Positions 42,409-51,944 are shown, counted from the stretch's first letter. The stretch is DNA of 64,000 bases from Maribacter sp044594925 (GCF_044594925.1 NZ_CP138991.1:1860001-1924000), one strand, 5' to 3'. Notes: a model not told the origin generated them from the letters alone. Made by a program: numbers and translations.

Positions 42409-43284
42409 TTAAATTCCTATTCTAAATCCCGTTCTAAAATAAAGTCCGGGACCACTGTTGAGTGTAAAAACACTGGCTCTGTCACTATTCCTTAAAACAC
42501 CGTTCTGTGTTATGGTATGTCCTCCTAAAAGATAGACAGAAATATCTTTAGTAAATTTATACTGATAACCAAGAGTCAATAATAATGCCGTATGTGAAAT
42601 ATCCGTAGCTAAATTATTATTTGACAGCAGTATATCATTCTGAATATTTACATAATATCCATCTAAGAAAAGTTCTGCTTGAAAAAAGTGTTGTTTTTTG
42701 GTATATAGTTTTATACCGGTTTTTGGAACACCGACCGTGTAAGCCCAATTGGGCCTAAAACGCTTTTCGTAATACACGAATGGAAGCGGTACACGAATGG
42801 GAGATGTGGCGCTATAGGACAGGCCTACCACCAATCTATAAGGTTTTTCCGCATCTTTTTTTTCTTTGTATCCGCCTGCAGTAAAATTTATATTGAAATC
42901 TTCTCGCTGATTCCCATCTGTAAAGGTTGATGCCCATCGGGGGGTCATTACTCCGATAAATCGCCAGTCTTCGCTCCATTTATATACGTATGCCAAATTA
43001 ACATCTAATACATGGAAATTACTAAGGTCGGTAGTATTTGGTAGGGTAGACTGGGGTACCGTATAATCAAACTTGTTATACTCGGCCCCTAGTACGATAA
43101 AATCTTTCTTTTCACGAACGGGAATTGGAACATTGGCCAATAACTTTATTCTTGTTGTACTAACCTCAGAGTTATTCTCTGGCATCAACATGTATTCCGC
43201 CCTAAAAACATCCGGAGTTTGAGCAGTGATAAAAGTGAAAGAAAAAATAAGCGATAACATTCCTATTCTTTTACAACTCCTCAT
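42409..43284 (-). CDS. DUF6268-type outer-membrane beta-barrel protein
   Basis: 291 residues. Signal peptide about 1-22 (ends FITAQ). The rest is alternating beta strands of barrel type (KLLANVPIPVREKKDFIVLGAEYNKF, LLLTLGYQYKFTKDISVYLLGG) and ends in the aromatic-glycine strand LYFRTGFRIGI. The assignment to DUF6268 is by overall pattern. It overlaps the MscS gene by 4 bases (ATGA-type coupling), suggesting a joint envelope role. Confidence 0.75.
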   Translation of the reverse strand: MRSCKRIGMLSLIFSFTFITAQTPDVFRAEYMLMPENNSEVSTTRIKLLANVPIPVREKKDFIVLGAEYNKFDYTVPQSTLPNTTDLSNFHVLDVNLAYVYKWSEDWRFIGVMTPRWASTFTDGNQREDFNINFTAGGYKEKKDAEKPYRLVVGLSYSATSPIRVPLPFVYYEKRFRPNWAYTVGVPKTGIKLYTKKQHFFQAELFLDGYYVNIQNDILLSNNNLATDISHTALLLTLGYQYKFTKDISVYLLGGHTITQNGVLRNSDRASVFTLNSGPGLYFRTGFRIGI

Positions 43285-44207
43285 TCCTTATCGCCATTTT
43301 TAACATTACTATATTGAAACGGTTTTTGTTGAAAAATATGCAGATCTCTTTGAGGAAATGGTATCACGACATTATTGTCCCTAAACTCGGCATCGATTTT
43401 ATAACGTATTTCACTCTTTATCCTAGGGTCCGTAAAGCTATCACTTATAAAAAAGTTTAAGGAGAACAGCAGCGCAGAGTCACCGAAATCCTCAAATAGC
43501 ACAAAAGGCTTAGGATTTTTCAGCACTCCCCTTTGGTTCTGTACTACACCTTCTAAAATTTTAGTGACCAATTGTACATCGCTACCGTAAGCTACTCCTA
43601 TGGTAACGTTCTCTCTGGTAGTTTTGTGGTTTTGGGTATAATTATAAACAATATCACTAATAAATTTATGATTTGGGATTATAATCACCTTATCATCTCT
43701 TGTAATGGCCCGTGTGGTGCGCAATTTAATCTCAAAAACCTTTCCAACGCGATTATCCACTTCTACAATGTCACCCACTCTTAAAGACTTATCGAGAATA
43801 ATAAATATCCCTCCTATAATGTCTTGAAACAACTCTTGCAAAGCAAGACCCAGACCAACGAACAACGCAGCAGATGCCGTTATAAGTATAGTGATATCTA
43901 TCCCAGCGGCACTCATGGTAAATAGTATAACTACAATATATACTACATACTTAATAAACTTAAAGATGCTTACGAACTTAAGTTTATCATCGTTCTCCAT
44001 TTTTCTGGTAAAAAATTGACGAATCCATCTAAGAAAAAAACTGGTAATAAAAAAAGCAGCGGTAAGTAAAAGTAATAGCCCAATAGTGATATGGATTGAC
44101 TTTTCACCCTCTCCATAATGAAACCCCAAGTTCAAAAACTCTTTAATGGAGCCCCAGATATCATCCTCAATAATTTCCTTTATTTTCTCAGTCTGCTCCT
44201 GAATCAT
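43281..44207 (-). CDS. Small-conductance mechanosensitive channel, MscS family
   Basis: 308 residues. Three or four membrane helices. The pore-lining TM3 region is AALFVGLGLALQELFQDIIGGIFIILD (about 128-155), followed by the beta domain GDIVEVDNRVGKVFEIKLRTTRAITRDDKVIIIPNHKF (parts). It opens under membrane tension and releases solutes on osmotic downshock. It is the third gene of the five-gene operon, 2 bases after the ABC permease. Confidence 0.93.
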   Translation of the reverse strand: MIQEQTEKIKEIIEDDIWGSIKEFLNLGFHYGEGEKSIHITIGLLLLLTAAFFITSFFLRWIRQFFTRKMENDDKLKFVSIFKFIKYVVYIVVILFTMSAAGIDITILITASAALFVGLGLALQELFQDIIGGIFIILDKSLRVGDIVEVDNRVGKVFEIKLRTTRAITRDDKVIIIPNHKFISDIVYNYTQNHKTTRENVTIGVAYGSDVQLVTKILEGVVQNQRGVLKNPKPFVLFEDFGDSALLFSLNFFISDSFTDPRIKSEIRYKIDAEFRDNNVVIPFPQRDLHIFQQKPFQYSNVKNGDKE

Positions 44208-44209
44208 AG

Positions 44210-45538
44210 TTAATACTTAAGCCATTTAAAAAGTTCTTTATAGCTCGGTTTTTTACCGTACATAAGTATTCCCACACGATATATTTTAGCGGCTAACCAA
44301 ACGATGCCAATAAAGGTAGCTATTAATATTAAAATTGATGAAATCAATTGCCATAGCGGCACGCCTCCTTCACCAATACCTCCAGGAAGTCTCATTAACA
44401 TAACAATAGGGGATGTAAGTGGAAATAGTGAGAAACCAACAGCTATTGGCCCATGTGGATTACTGAACACCGAAAAGAAACCAACATATATAGCCAGCAT
44501 TAAGGGTAAGATAATAGGAAAAATAAACTGCTGAGTGTCCGTTTCATTATCTACGGCAGCACCAATTGCAGCGTATATAGAGCTATAGATTAAATAGCCT
44601 AAAATAAAGTATATCAGAAAAAAGGTAATAAGCATAACCCAAGGAATATCAAAAAGCTCTTGTGCATAAAGCTGAATCGTAGTGTCGGCAGATGGTATTC
44701 CTGAATTTACCCCTGTTGGATTTAATCCACCTCCAGAAATGGTAGCGGGGTCTATATCAAAAATAGTCATCGCAATGACTAGTAATAAAGTTCCGGAAAC
44801 TATCCATATTCCAAACTGGGTAATTCCTGCCAAGGAGGTGCCAATAATTTTGCCTAGCATTAATTGAAAAGGCTTAACCGAAGAGATGATGACCTCTATT
44901 ATTCTACTGGTTTTTTCTTCGATAACACTCCGCATAACGAATCCTCCATAAATAATAATAAACATCATAATAAGGTATCCAAAGCCACCTCCTATAATCG
45001 CTTTTATCTCATTTATACCTTTCAAATTTTGTTGCCCTGAAAAAGTAGCAATATTAATTTCATAAGAGCTGTCCATTTCTGAATACTGTTCAGCGGATAT
45101 CCCCAGTTCTCTCAATCTTTCCCGTCTTAACCTGTCCTTAAATAAACGCTCTAATTTTTCTAATACAGATGTACTAGGCGACTCTTTGCTATAAAAAAAT
45201 GACCTTTTAGCTACCTTTTCAAGATTAGATTCATTAGGAAGGTAAATTAAACCATAATAACCCATATTTAAGGTGGAGTCTTTTGCCTCCTCCAAACTTA
45301 AATCCCTAAAACTGACAAAGGAAGTGGTATCGGTTGTTAAGAACGAATTAGAAAAATAATCACTCTCGTTTAACACGGAAATAACCCTTTTTTCATTGTC
45401 ATTTAATTTGGTGAGGTAGGCAATAAGCAAAATCATACCTACCATGAGAATAGGGCTTAAGAACGTCATAATAACAAAAGACTTATTACGGACTTTAGCC
45501 AAGTATTCTCGTCTAATTATCAAGGGTAATTTATTCAT
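44210..45538 (-). CDS. ABC-2 type permease (NatB-like)
   Basis: 442 residues. It starts MNKLPLIIRREYLAKVRNKSF, the usual first helix of ABC-2 exporters in this group. A large extracytoplasmic loop (about 40-175) is followed by five more membrane helices (GGFGYLIMMFIIIYGGFVMRSVIEEKTSRIIEVIISSVKP core). Partner of the ATPase gene that overlaps it by 8 bases. Na+ or lipophilic-compound export is possible; the substrate is unknown. Confidence 0.9.
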   Translation of the reverse strand: MNKLPLIIRREYLAKVRNKSFVIMTFLSPILMVGMILLIAYLTKLNDNEKRVISVLNESDYFSNSFLTTDTTSFVSFRDLSLEEAKDSTLNMGYYGLIYLPNESNLEKVAKRSFFYSKESPSTSVLEKLERLFKDRLRRERLRELGISAEQYSEMDSSYEINIATFSGQQNLKGINEIKAIIGGGFGYLIMMFIIIYGGFVMRSVIEEKTSRIIEVIISSVKPFQLMLGKIIGTSLAGITQFGIWIVSGTLLLVIAMTIFDIDPATISGGGLNPTGVNSGIPSADTTIQLYAQELFDIPWVMLITFFLIYFILGYLIYSSIYAAIGAAVDNETDTQQFIFPIILPLMLAIYVGFFSVFSNPHGPIAVGFSLFPLTSPIVMLMRLPGGIGEGGVPLWQLISSILILIATFIGIVWLAAKIYRVGILMYGKKPSYKELFKWLKY

Positions 45539-46469
45539 GAGAAATACCTTTACTTTTTATAGTTCTAATAAATATGTCGTTAGCGGATGGTATAGTTTCC
45601 ACAAAACTATTCACATTGCCCTTACTCCCTAGATAATTCAACAAAGGCCTTGAATCATTAGATGCTAATTGAATGGAAAAATAAAGCTGATTTTCGTTTG
45701 CATCATACTCCGAACTTAATATTCGAAATTTATCCTTTAACTCTGTTGTAAAGTCCTCGGGATTATCAATTTCCAAACCAACATCAAATATGTTGTTCTT
45801 GTAAGCCTTTTTAATATCGCTTAATTTACCGTCTAATATTTTTTCAGATTGATGGATTAAGGAAATGTATTCGCACAATTCCTCTACGGATTCCATACGG
45901 TGAGTAGAAAATATTATTGATGTACCAGCTTCTTTAAGTTTTAGTATTTCATCTTTTATAAGATTGGCGTTAATGGGGTCAAAGCCACTGAAAGGTTCAT
46001 CGAAGATTAGTAGTTTTGGCTCATGAAGAACGGTGACGATAAATTGTATTTTTTGCGCCATTCCCTTTGAAAGCTCCTGAATTTTCATATTCCACCAATC
46101 TCCAATATCAAGACGATCGAACCAAAATTTCAGTTTGGCCTTAGCATCGGCTTTTGACAATCCTTTAAGTTGGGCCAGATACAAAGCTTGTTCTCCAACC
46201 TTCATACTTTTGTATAGACCACGCTCCTCTGGCAGATAACCTATTTGCGATATATGCTCTGGCTTTAGCAGTTGGCCATCAAAAAAGACTTCACCGCTGT
46301 CAGGATATGTAATTTGATTGATAATACGTATTAGAGTGGTCTTACCAGCTCCATTAGGGCCCAGCAATCCGTAAATACTATTCTTAGGAATTTCTAAGGA
46401 GATGTTCTTTAAAGCAGTATAGTTTCCATACTGTTTGGTGACCTCTTTAGTGACCAAAATGTTGTTCAT
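45531..46469 (-). CDS. ABC transporter ATP-binding protein (NatA-like)
   Basis: 312 residues. Walker A GPNGAGKTT, signature LSKGMAQKIQFI, Walker B LLIFDEPFSGFDP, and the switch histidine in IFSTHRMESVEEL. A C-terminal domain of about 90 residues follows the ATPase core, as in DUF4162-type ABC-2 ATPases. It drives the adjacent permease. It is the first gene of the operon ABC ATPase, permease, MscS, DUF6268 barrel, response regulator. Confidence 0.94.
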   Translation of the reverse strand: MNNILVTKEVTKQYGNYTALKNISLEIPKNSIYGLLGPNGAGKTTLIRIINQITYPDSGEVFFDGQLLKPEHISQIGYLPEERGLYKSMKVGEQALYLAQLKGLSKADAKAKLKFWFDRLDIGDWWNMKIQELSKGMAQKIQFIVTVLHEPKLLIFDEPFSGFDPINANLIKDEILKLKEAGTSIIFSTHRMESVEELCEYISLIHQSEKILDGKLSDIKKAYKNNIFDVGLEIDNPEDFTTELKDKFRILSSEYDANENQLYFSIQLASNDSRPLLNYLGSKGNVNSFVETIPSANDIFIRTIKSKGISHE

Positions 46470-46729
46470 GTAGGCAATTTATCCAAAGATATTGAAATGT
46501 TTTAAAAGGCACGGGACGTAAAGAACAACAACATAAATATAGTTATCATTATCCCGAATATTTAGGCGTTTAATAAGCTTTGGTACTATTAAAAACGGCT
46601 TTAAAAGCAAAACCCACCCTCAAAAGATTAAGGATGGGAAAAAAATTGCTATGAAAAAGAAAATTGACATTAGTTTCCTAACATCAAATCAAATATACGT
46701 TTTTTATTTAAAAATCAATGATTTTAGTA

Positions 46730-47854
46730 TTAAGAGAACATATCTTTAACTTTTTCAAAAAAAGATTTGTCGGATTTTTCCGGTTTTGGTTCAAAATTTT
46801 CATTTCCCTGCATACGTTGAAAGAATTCTTTTTGTTCTTTATTAAGTTCTTTTGGAGTCCAAACATTAACGTGTACCAAGAGATCGCCGCTGCCGTAGCC
46901 ATTAAGACTAGAAATACCTTTACCTCTTAACCTTAGAATTTTTCCGGACTGTATTCCTGGCTCTAATTTTATCCTGACCTTTCCGCCAACCGCATCTATT
47001 TCTTTGGAGGTTCCCAAAACTGCTTCAGAAATACTTACGTATAAATCGTAATGCAGATTATCTCCCTCTCTCTTCAGCGTATCATGTTCCTGGGTCTCTA
47101 TGGCAACAAGTAAATCCCCCGGTATACCATTACCTGGCGCATCATTACCTTTACCGGGAACTTTTAGTTGCATCCCCTCTTCTACCCCTGCCGGAATATT
47201 TATGGAAACGGTTTCCTCGGTAACTTTTAAACCTTGCGCATCCGCATCTCCAGGTTTGCCATCTAAAATCTGTCCACTACCACCACAAGTACTGCAAGTA
47301 GCTGCGGTTTGCATACGACCAAGAATTGTATTTTGCACCTTGGTTACCTGACCTCTACCATTACAGGTAGTGCAGGTTTTATAGGTTACACCTTCCGCTT
47401 GTATTTTACGCCTTACTTTAACCTTCTTCTCAACACCATTAGCAATCTCCTCTAACGTTAGCTTTACCCTAATCCTTAAGTTGCTACCTTTAGTCCTCCG
47501 CTGACCACCACCGCCGAAGCCGCTAAAACCGCCGAAACCACCTCCTCCACCGAAGGCACTTCCGAAAATATCGCCAAACTGGCTGAATATATCATCCATA
47601 TTCATTCCGCCACCACCAAAGCCACCACCACCTTCAAAAGCGGCGTGTCCAAACTGATCGTAACGTGCTTTCTTATCCGCATCACTTAAAACTTCGTAAG
47701 CCTCGGCAGATTTTTTAAACATTTCCTCTGCCTTGGCGTCGCCCGGATTTTTATCCGGATGGTATTGCAAAGCTTTTTTGCGATAAGCTTTTTTAATCTC
47801 AGCCGCAGATGCACTTTTGCTAATACCAAGAATGTCGTAATAATCTTCTTTCAT
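46730..47854 (-). CDS. dnaJ: Chaperone DnaJ with a half-size zinc-binding region
   Basis: 374 residues. J domain 1-70 with HPD at 32-34. Gly/Phe-rich region 74-117. C-terminal peptide-binding domains about 120-340. The zinc region has only two CxxCxGxG repeats (C161-C164 and C187-C190) instead of the four of E. coli DnaJ, so it can form one zinc centre only. It stimulates DnaK ATP hydrolysis and delivers unfolded proteins. It lies 9 bases after grpE in the same operon; dnaK is elsewhere. Confidence 0.95.
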   Translation of the reverse strand: MKEDYYDILGISKSASAAEIKKAYRKKALQYHPDKNPGDAKAEEMFKKSAEAYEVLSDADKKARYDQFGHAAFEGGGGFGGGGMNMDDIFSQFGDIFGSAFGGGGGFGGFSGFGGGGQRRTKGSNLRIRVKLTLEEIANGVEKKVKVRRKIQAEGVTYKTCTTCNGRGQVTKVQNTILGRMQTAATCSTCGGSGQILDGKPGDADAQGLKVTEETVSINIPAGVEEGMQLKVPGKGNDAPGNGIPGDLLVAIETQEHDTLKREGDNLHYDLYVSISEAVLGTSKEIDAVGGKVRIKLEPGIQSGKILRLRGKGISSLNGYGSGDLLVHVNVWTPKELNKEQKEFFQRMQGNENFEPKPEKSDKSFFEKVKDMFS

Positions 47855-47863
47855 ACCTCTTTT

Positions 47864-48412
47864 TTAATTTCCGACAACAACCTTCGGATGGCGAATAATT
47901 CTGTCCCCCAGTTTAAAACCTTTTTCAATGACATCAATTACTTTGCCTTTCATTTTTTTATCCGGTGCGGGAATCTGTGTAATAGCCTCATGCACTTCTG
48001 CATCAAACGTATCACCAATACTAACTTCTACATTTTGAAGCCCTTTGGATTTTAAGGTTTCGTTTAGCTTACCATTAATAAGTTGAACGCCCTTGAACAT
48101 TTCTTTATCCTCAGATTTAGAAAGTTCTTTTAAGGCCCTATCAAAATCATCTAAAACAGGTAACAAGGATACGATTACTTCTTGACCTGCGGTTTTGAAA
48201 AGGTCCATCCTTTCTTTTGATGTCCGTTTCTTGTAGTTCTCGAACTCCGCGAACAATCTTAAAAATTTATCTTTTTCCTTACCTAAATCCTCCTTTAACT
48301 GTTCCTCTTCGCTAAGTTGCTCTTCCTCTTGAGTTTCGCCCTCATTTTCAATGATTTCTTCCTCATTGGAGACAGTATCCTCCATATCTTCGGCTTTATT
48401 TTTATCACTCAT
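47864..48412 (-). CDS. grpE: Nucleotide exchange factor GrpE
   Basis: The ATG at 48412 gives 182 residues. An acidic, disordered N-terminus (NEEEIIENEGETQEEEQLSEE) precedes the long coiled coil (LRLFAEFENYKKRTSKERMDLF). The C-terminal beta domain has HEAITQIPAPDKKMKGKVIDVIEKGFKLGDRIIRHPKVVVG (in parts). It releases ADP from DnaK. It is cotranscribed with dnaJ. A -7 element and a TGTCA-type motif lie upstream. Confidence 0.95.
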   Translation of the reverse strand: MSDKNKAEDMEDTVSNEEEIIENEGETQEEEQLSEEEQLKEDLGKEKDKFLRLFAEFENYKKRTSKERMDLFKTAGQEVIVSLLPVLDDFDRALKELSKSEDKEMFKGVQLINGKLNETLKSKGLQNVEVSIGDTFDAEVHEAITQIPAPDKKMKGKVIDVIEKGFKLGDRIIRHPKVVVGN

Positions 48413-48447
48413 AATATATTGCTTATTTAAGACCAAATTTGAGGTGG

Positions 48448-48486
48448 CAAAAGTACTGCCAAATCTTTAAAAATGTCAAAATGTCA
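48448..48486 (-). promoter_or_regulatory. grpE-dnaJ promoter with TGTCA-type motif
   Basis: On the minus strand TACTTTTG (48448-48455) is the -7 element. TGACATTTTGACA (48474-48486) covers the -33 region and resembles GACATAACGTCA at the hsp20 promoter. Confidence 0.5.
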
Positions 48487-48549
48487 CAAAGGAATATTAA
48501 AAAATCCGCCAAAAGCGGATTTACAAAGAATATCTGAGAATTCTAATGC

Positions 48550-49512
48550 TTAAGAAGCATACTCTTTTTCCATGGTAGCTTCTTTTGGAGCACAAAAACC
48601 ATTAAGTCCATAAATATCTTCCAGTGCTGAACAGATATTTCTAAAACGAAAATTAAAACCCTCTTCCTCTATTTTTTTGCTACTGACCCTTTGGCTAGCA
48701 AAAAGTATATAGGACATTTCCCCCAATATGGTATTCATTACAAACTTTGGAATGTTAGGCAAAAAAAGTGGTCTCTGCAGTGCTTTGGCAATTTCCTTGA
48801 CCAATTTATTGTTACTGACAGGATTTGGAGCTACACCATTGAAGACCCCCTTTATATTATTTTCCCCTAGGAAGAGGAATATTTTTGCTAGATCTACTAT
48901 ATGAATCCAAGATTGCCATTGGTCACCACTTCCAAAAGCTGCCCCCACATAATACTTAATGGGTTTCGCCATCTCTGGTAGCGCACCACCATTATTGGAC
49001 ATTACCAAACCAACGCGTACTTTGGCAACATTAATATCTAATTTCTTGAAGGCATCTATCCCTTCCTCCCACTTCGCTACTACTTCTCCCAAGAAGCTGT
49101 CATCTACTTGCTCGCAGCTCTCATCATAATACTTACTTTGAGAAGTTGGGTAAATCCCAATTGCCGAGGCAGACACAAAAGACTTAATATCCTCGTAGGA
49201 GCCGTTTTCTATAGCATTATATAAGGTTCTCAAAGAATCAACACGACTATTTAGAACCTCTTTTTTGTAGGCTGATGTCCATCTTTTAGAAATACTAGCT
49301 CCTGCTAAATTCACTATTACGGAAACCCCGTTAAGGCAATCACTATCAATCTGGTTATTTGAAGGGTCCCAATAAAAACCTTGATAATTACTCTTAGAAA
49401 CTATTTTATGTTTACTTGTAGTGAGGTAATTCACATCATATCCCTTATCGTGACATTGACGAACTATTTCACTCCCAACTAAACCCGTAGCACCTGTTAT
49501 CAATACTTTCAT
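48550..49512 (-). CDS. TIGR01777-type NAD(P)-dependent epimerase/SDR39U1 homologue
   Basis: 320 residues, Rossmann fold. N-terminal MKVLITGATGLVGSEIVRQ binds the nucleotide. The central VIVNLAGASISKRWTSAYKKEVLNSRV and SASAIGIYPTS segments are signatures of this atypical short-chain dehydrogenase group. A C-terminal DUF1731-like end has LPNIPKFVMNTILGEMSYILFASQRVSSKKIEEEGFNFRF (in parts). Reaction is unknown. It stands alone between grpE and mnmD in the same direction. Confidence 0.9.
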   Translation of the reverse strand: MKVLITGATGLVGSEIVRQCHDKGYDVNYLTTSKHKIVSKSNYQGFYWDPSNNQIDSDCLNGVSVIVNLAGASISKRWTSAYKKEVLNSRVDSLRTLYNAIENGSYEDIKSFVSASAIGIYPTSQSKYYDESCEQVDDSFLGEVVAKWEEGIDAFKKLDINVAKVRVGLVMSNNGGALPEMAKPIKYYVGAAFGSGDQWQSWIHIVDLAKIFLFLGENNIKGVFNGVAPNPVSNNKLVKEIAKALQRPLFLPNIPKFVMNTILGEMSYILFASQRVSSKKIEEEGFNFRFRNICSALEDIYGLNGFCAPKEATMEKEYAS

Positions 49513-49618
49513 ACGCTAAATATATTGCATAAAAAGCAAGCTGACAGACACTTTAATTTGGATTTAACACCTTTGTTTAACCTCCTAAGGTGCGAAGGCT
49601 AATAATCTACACCGAGAC

Positions 49619-50281
49619 TTAAGGTTTAAAACCTCTTAACATTTCCCTTTTACCAGGGGGACCGGGAAGTCTTTCTACTAAAAAACCGACTTCTTGCATA
49701 GCCCTCCTAACACTACCTTTGGCAGCATAGGTAACAATATATCCTTTTGATTTTAGTGCATCGAACATTTTACTGAATATTGAAACTGTCCATAGCTCTG
49801 GCTGCACCCTTGCGCCAAAAGCATCAAAATAAATAAGGTTAAACAAGTTTTTTGCCGTTATGTCCTTAAAGTCCATTTGTTGCTTCTCCAGATAAAAATC
49901 GGGAGCAATTGCAACCGCTTCATTCCATTTACTATCGTGAAGCTTCTTGAAGTTGGAATCCATCTCAGGAACACCCAAGGCATTCGCATATTCCAATTGT
50001 TCAATTTCTTCCTTTGCTACAGGAAAAGCCTCAACACCGGTATAGCTAATGTTCAATCTCTTTTCACCACATTCCAATAATGTAATAAAGGCGTTTAAAC
50101 CCGTTCCAAAGCCTATTTCCAAAATAGCCAAATCAGTCTTTTCAAAAAGGTCGAGTCCATGTGCTATAAATACATGATAGGCTTCTTGTATGGCACCGTG
50201 CTTGGAATGATATTGCTCATTCCATCCTTTAATCTGTATGGTTTTAGAACCATCACCGGTGGTTATTATTTCTCTTTCCAA
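49619..50281 (-). CDS. mnmD: tRNA 5-aminomethyl-2-thiouridine methyltransferase (MnmD, MnmC N-domain type)
   Basis: 220 residues. It begins REIITTGDGSKTIQIKGWNEQYHSKHG. The SAM site is ILEIGFGTGLNAFI. The catalytic region LIYFDAFGARVQPELWT is followed by GYIVTYAAKGSVRRAMQEVGF and the ending LPGPPGKREMLRG. It carries only the methyltransferase half of MnmC; no FAD oxidase domain follows. It probably completes mnm5s2U34 in tRNA. The start appears to be TTG at 50281, 1 base after the DUF4920 stop, implying translational coupling. Confidence 0.9.
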   Translation of the reverse strand: MEREIITTGDGSKTIQIKGWNEQYHSKHGAIQEAYHVFIAHGLDLFEKTDLAILEIGFGTGLNAFITLLECGEKRLNISYTGVEAFPVAKEEIEQLEYANALGVPEMDSNFKKLHDSKWNEAVAIAPDFYLEKQQMDFKDITAKNLFNLIYFDAFGARVQPELWTVSIFSKMFDALKSKGYIVTYAAKGSVRRAMQEVGFLVERLPGPPGKREMLRGFKP

Positions 50282-50282
50282 A

Positions 50283-50765
50283 TTATTGTTTCAACAACAC
50301 CCCGTCCGCTTCAAATCCCAATGTTTTCTTAGGCGCTACAATATTTTTAATCTCTGCATCGGATGCGCCGCCATCCTTAGCGTAATGTCTTTGGTCGTCC
50401 ACACTCATTTGCTCAACAAAGGCCAAGCCGTTCACCACCACTTCTTTTCCTTCTATATCCGTTGGCATAAAAAAACCATAATCCTTAAACCGGACCATAA
50501 CTTCTTCACCATTTTCCATATCTAATTTCATCCAACATCCTTTTGCTTTACAAACTTCCTTTACCCTGGCAGTGAACTTGGTCTGTAAGGTATCAGCTGC
50601 AGTCATATTATTGTAAACATTCAGCATTTTATTAGCATCCTTTGCGTTTTCAGCTGCAATAAGTGCTCCATAGCTCTTTACATTATTTTTCGTTTCTGTA
50701 GCATTTTGCCCCATAGCCGAAAAAGAGATAACTAAAACAACAAGTAAAATGTTAAAACCTTTCAT
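50283..50765 (-). CDS. Exported DUF4920 protein
   Basis: 160 residues. Signal peptide about 1-19 (ends FSAMG). The DUF4920 domain covers about 28-155: VKSYGALIAAENAKDANKMLNV, KVKEVCKAKGCWMKLD-like core (two cysteines), EEVMVRFKDYGFFMPTD and GKEVVVNGLAFVE. It has an OB-like look and is exported. Function is unknown; copper or other metal handling has been suggested for similar CxxxGCW motifs, but this is speculative. It is cotranscribed with mnmD. Confidence 0.82.
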   Translation of the reverse strand: MKGFNILLVVLVISFSAMGQNATETKNNVKSYGALIAAENAKDANKMLNVYNNMTAADTLQTKFTARVKEVCKAKGCWMKLDMENGEEVMVRFKDYGFFMPTDIEGKEVVVNGLAFVEQMSVDDQRHYAKDGGASDAEIKNIVAPKKTLGFEADGVLLKQ

Positions 50766-50871
50766 ATTTTGTAAAAATTAAGATTATGGTACAAAACTGG
50801 TCATTTTTGAACTTAAAAAGAAGCCCCAATCCGTATATTTAACTAATTTTATTCTTTTAATACAATTTTGA

Positions 50872-51942
50872 ATGCGTACGGAGACAAATAAAATTAGCGT
50901 AGAAAAAGTGGCCAACTCTAAAATTGACCAAATAGATTTTGACAATCTTGCATTTGGATCGGTCTTTTCTGACCACATGCTGGTCTGTGATTACAAGGAT
51001 GGTGAATGGAAAACCCCTAAAATTATTCCCTACCAACCCATAACCCTAGACCCATCATCTAAGATTTTTCACTATGGGCAATCTATCTTTGAAGGCATGA
51101 AGGCCTATAAAGATGATTTGGGTGATATCTTTATGTTTAGACCCTTAGACAATCATAAGCGTCTTAATATTTCCGCAAAAAGATTATGTATCCCAGAACT
51201 TCCTGAGGCATATTTCATGGAAGGCCTAAGTACACTATTAGAACTGGACAAAGCATTTATACCTTCAAAAAAAGGCTCATCATTATATATTAGACCCTTC
51301 ATTTTTGCTTCGGGTAACGGTTTCCATGCCTCTCCTGCTGACGAATACAAATTCATTATAGCCACCGCCCCGTCCGGAGCATATTTTTCCGGCAAGGTAA
51401 AAGTACTTATTGAGCAAACCTATTCTAGATCTGCAAACGGAGGTGTTGGTTACGCAAAGGCAGGAGGGAATTATGCTGGACAGTTCTACCCTACCCAACT
51501 GGCTATAGAAAAAGGATACAATCAAGTTATTTGGACAGACGATACTGAACACGAATACATAGAGGAGGCAGGAGCAATGAACATTTTCGTTCGTATTAAC
51601 GATACCTTGATAACTGGCCCTACGAGTGACAGGATTTTGGACGGAATTACAAGAAAAAGTATTTTAAAAATTGCCGAGGACGAAGGAATAAAGACCGAGG
51701 TGCGCAAAATCTCCGTAACAGAAGTAGTTGAAGCTGCGAAACAAGGAACCTTGAAAGAAATGTTCGGCGCAGGAACAGCAGCGGTAATTTCACCCATAGC
51801 TGCTTTTGGCTATAAGGATCAAGATTATGATTTACCACAATTGGAAAATAGTTACGGTTCCAGACTCAAAAAAATAATAACAGACATTCAGTACAACAAA
51901 TCGGTCGACAAATTTGGTTGGCGCTTTAAGGTAACGAACTAA
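50872..51942 (+). CDS. ilvE: Branched-chain amino acid aminotransferase
   Basis: 356 residues, PLP fold class IV. The PLP lysine region is GGVGYAKAGGNYAGQFYPTQ. Further marks are SIFEGMKAYKDDLGDIFMFRP, TEHEYIEEAGAMNIFV (PLP glutamate) and DGITRKSILKIAEDEGI. It transfers the amino group between glutamate and the keto acids of leucine, isoleucine and valine. It is monocistronic with a terminator shared with the convergent mazG-like gene. Confidence 0.96.
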   Translation: MRTETNKISVEKVANSKIDQIDFDNLAFGSVFSDHMLVCDYKDGEWKTPKIIPYQPITLDPSSKIFHYGQSIFEGMKAYKDDLGDIFMFRPLDNHKRLNISAKRLCIPELPEAYFMEGLSTLLELDKAFIPSKKGSSLYIRPFIFASGNGFHASPADEYKFIIATAPSGAYFSGKVKVLIEQTYSRSANGGVGYAKAGGNYAGQFYPTQLAIEKGYNQVIWTDDTEHEYIEEAGAMNIFVRINDTLITGPTSDRILDGITRKSILKIAEDEGIKTEVRKISVTEVVEAAKQGTLKEMFGAGTAAVISPIAAFGYKDQDYDLPQLENSYGSRLKKIITDIQYNKSVDKFGWRFKVTN

Positions 51943-51944
51943 AA

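Noticed and set aside
46500..46520. Sigma-54-like GGCACG motif upstream of the ABC operon
   Set aside because: It lacks the TTGC part at the right spacing and is in the wrong orientation for the operon.
46651..46749. A 32-codon frame (MKKKIDISFLTSN start) after the dnaJ stop
   Set aside because: It overlaps the dnaJ 3' end on the other strand, has no promoter, and its composition matches AT-rich intergenic DNA.
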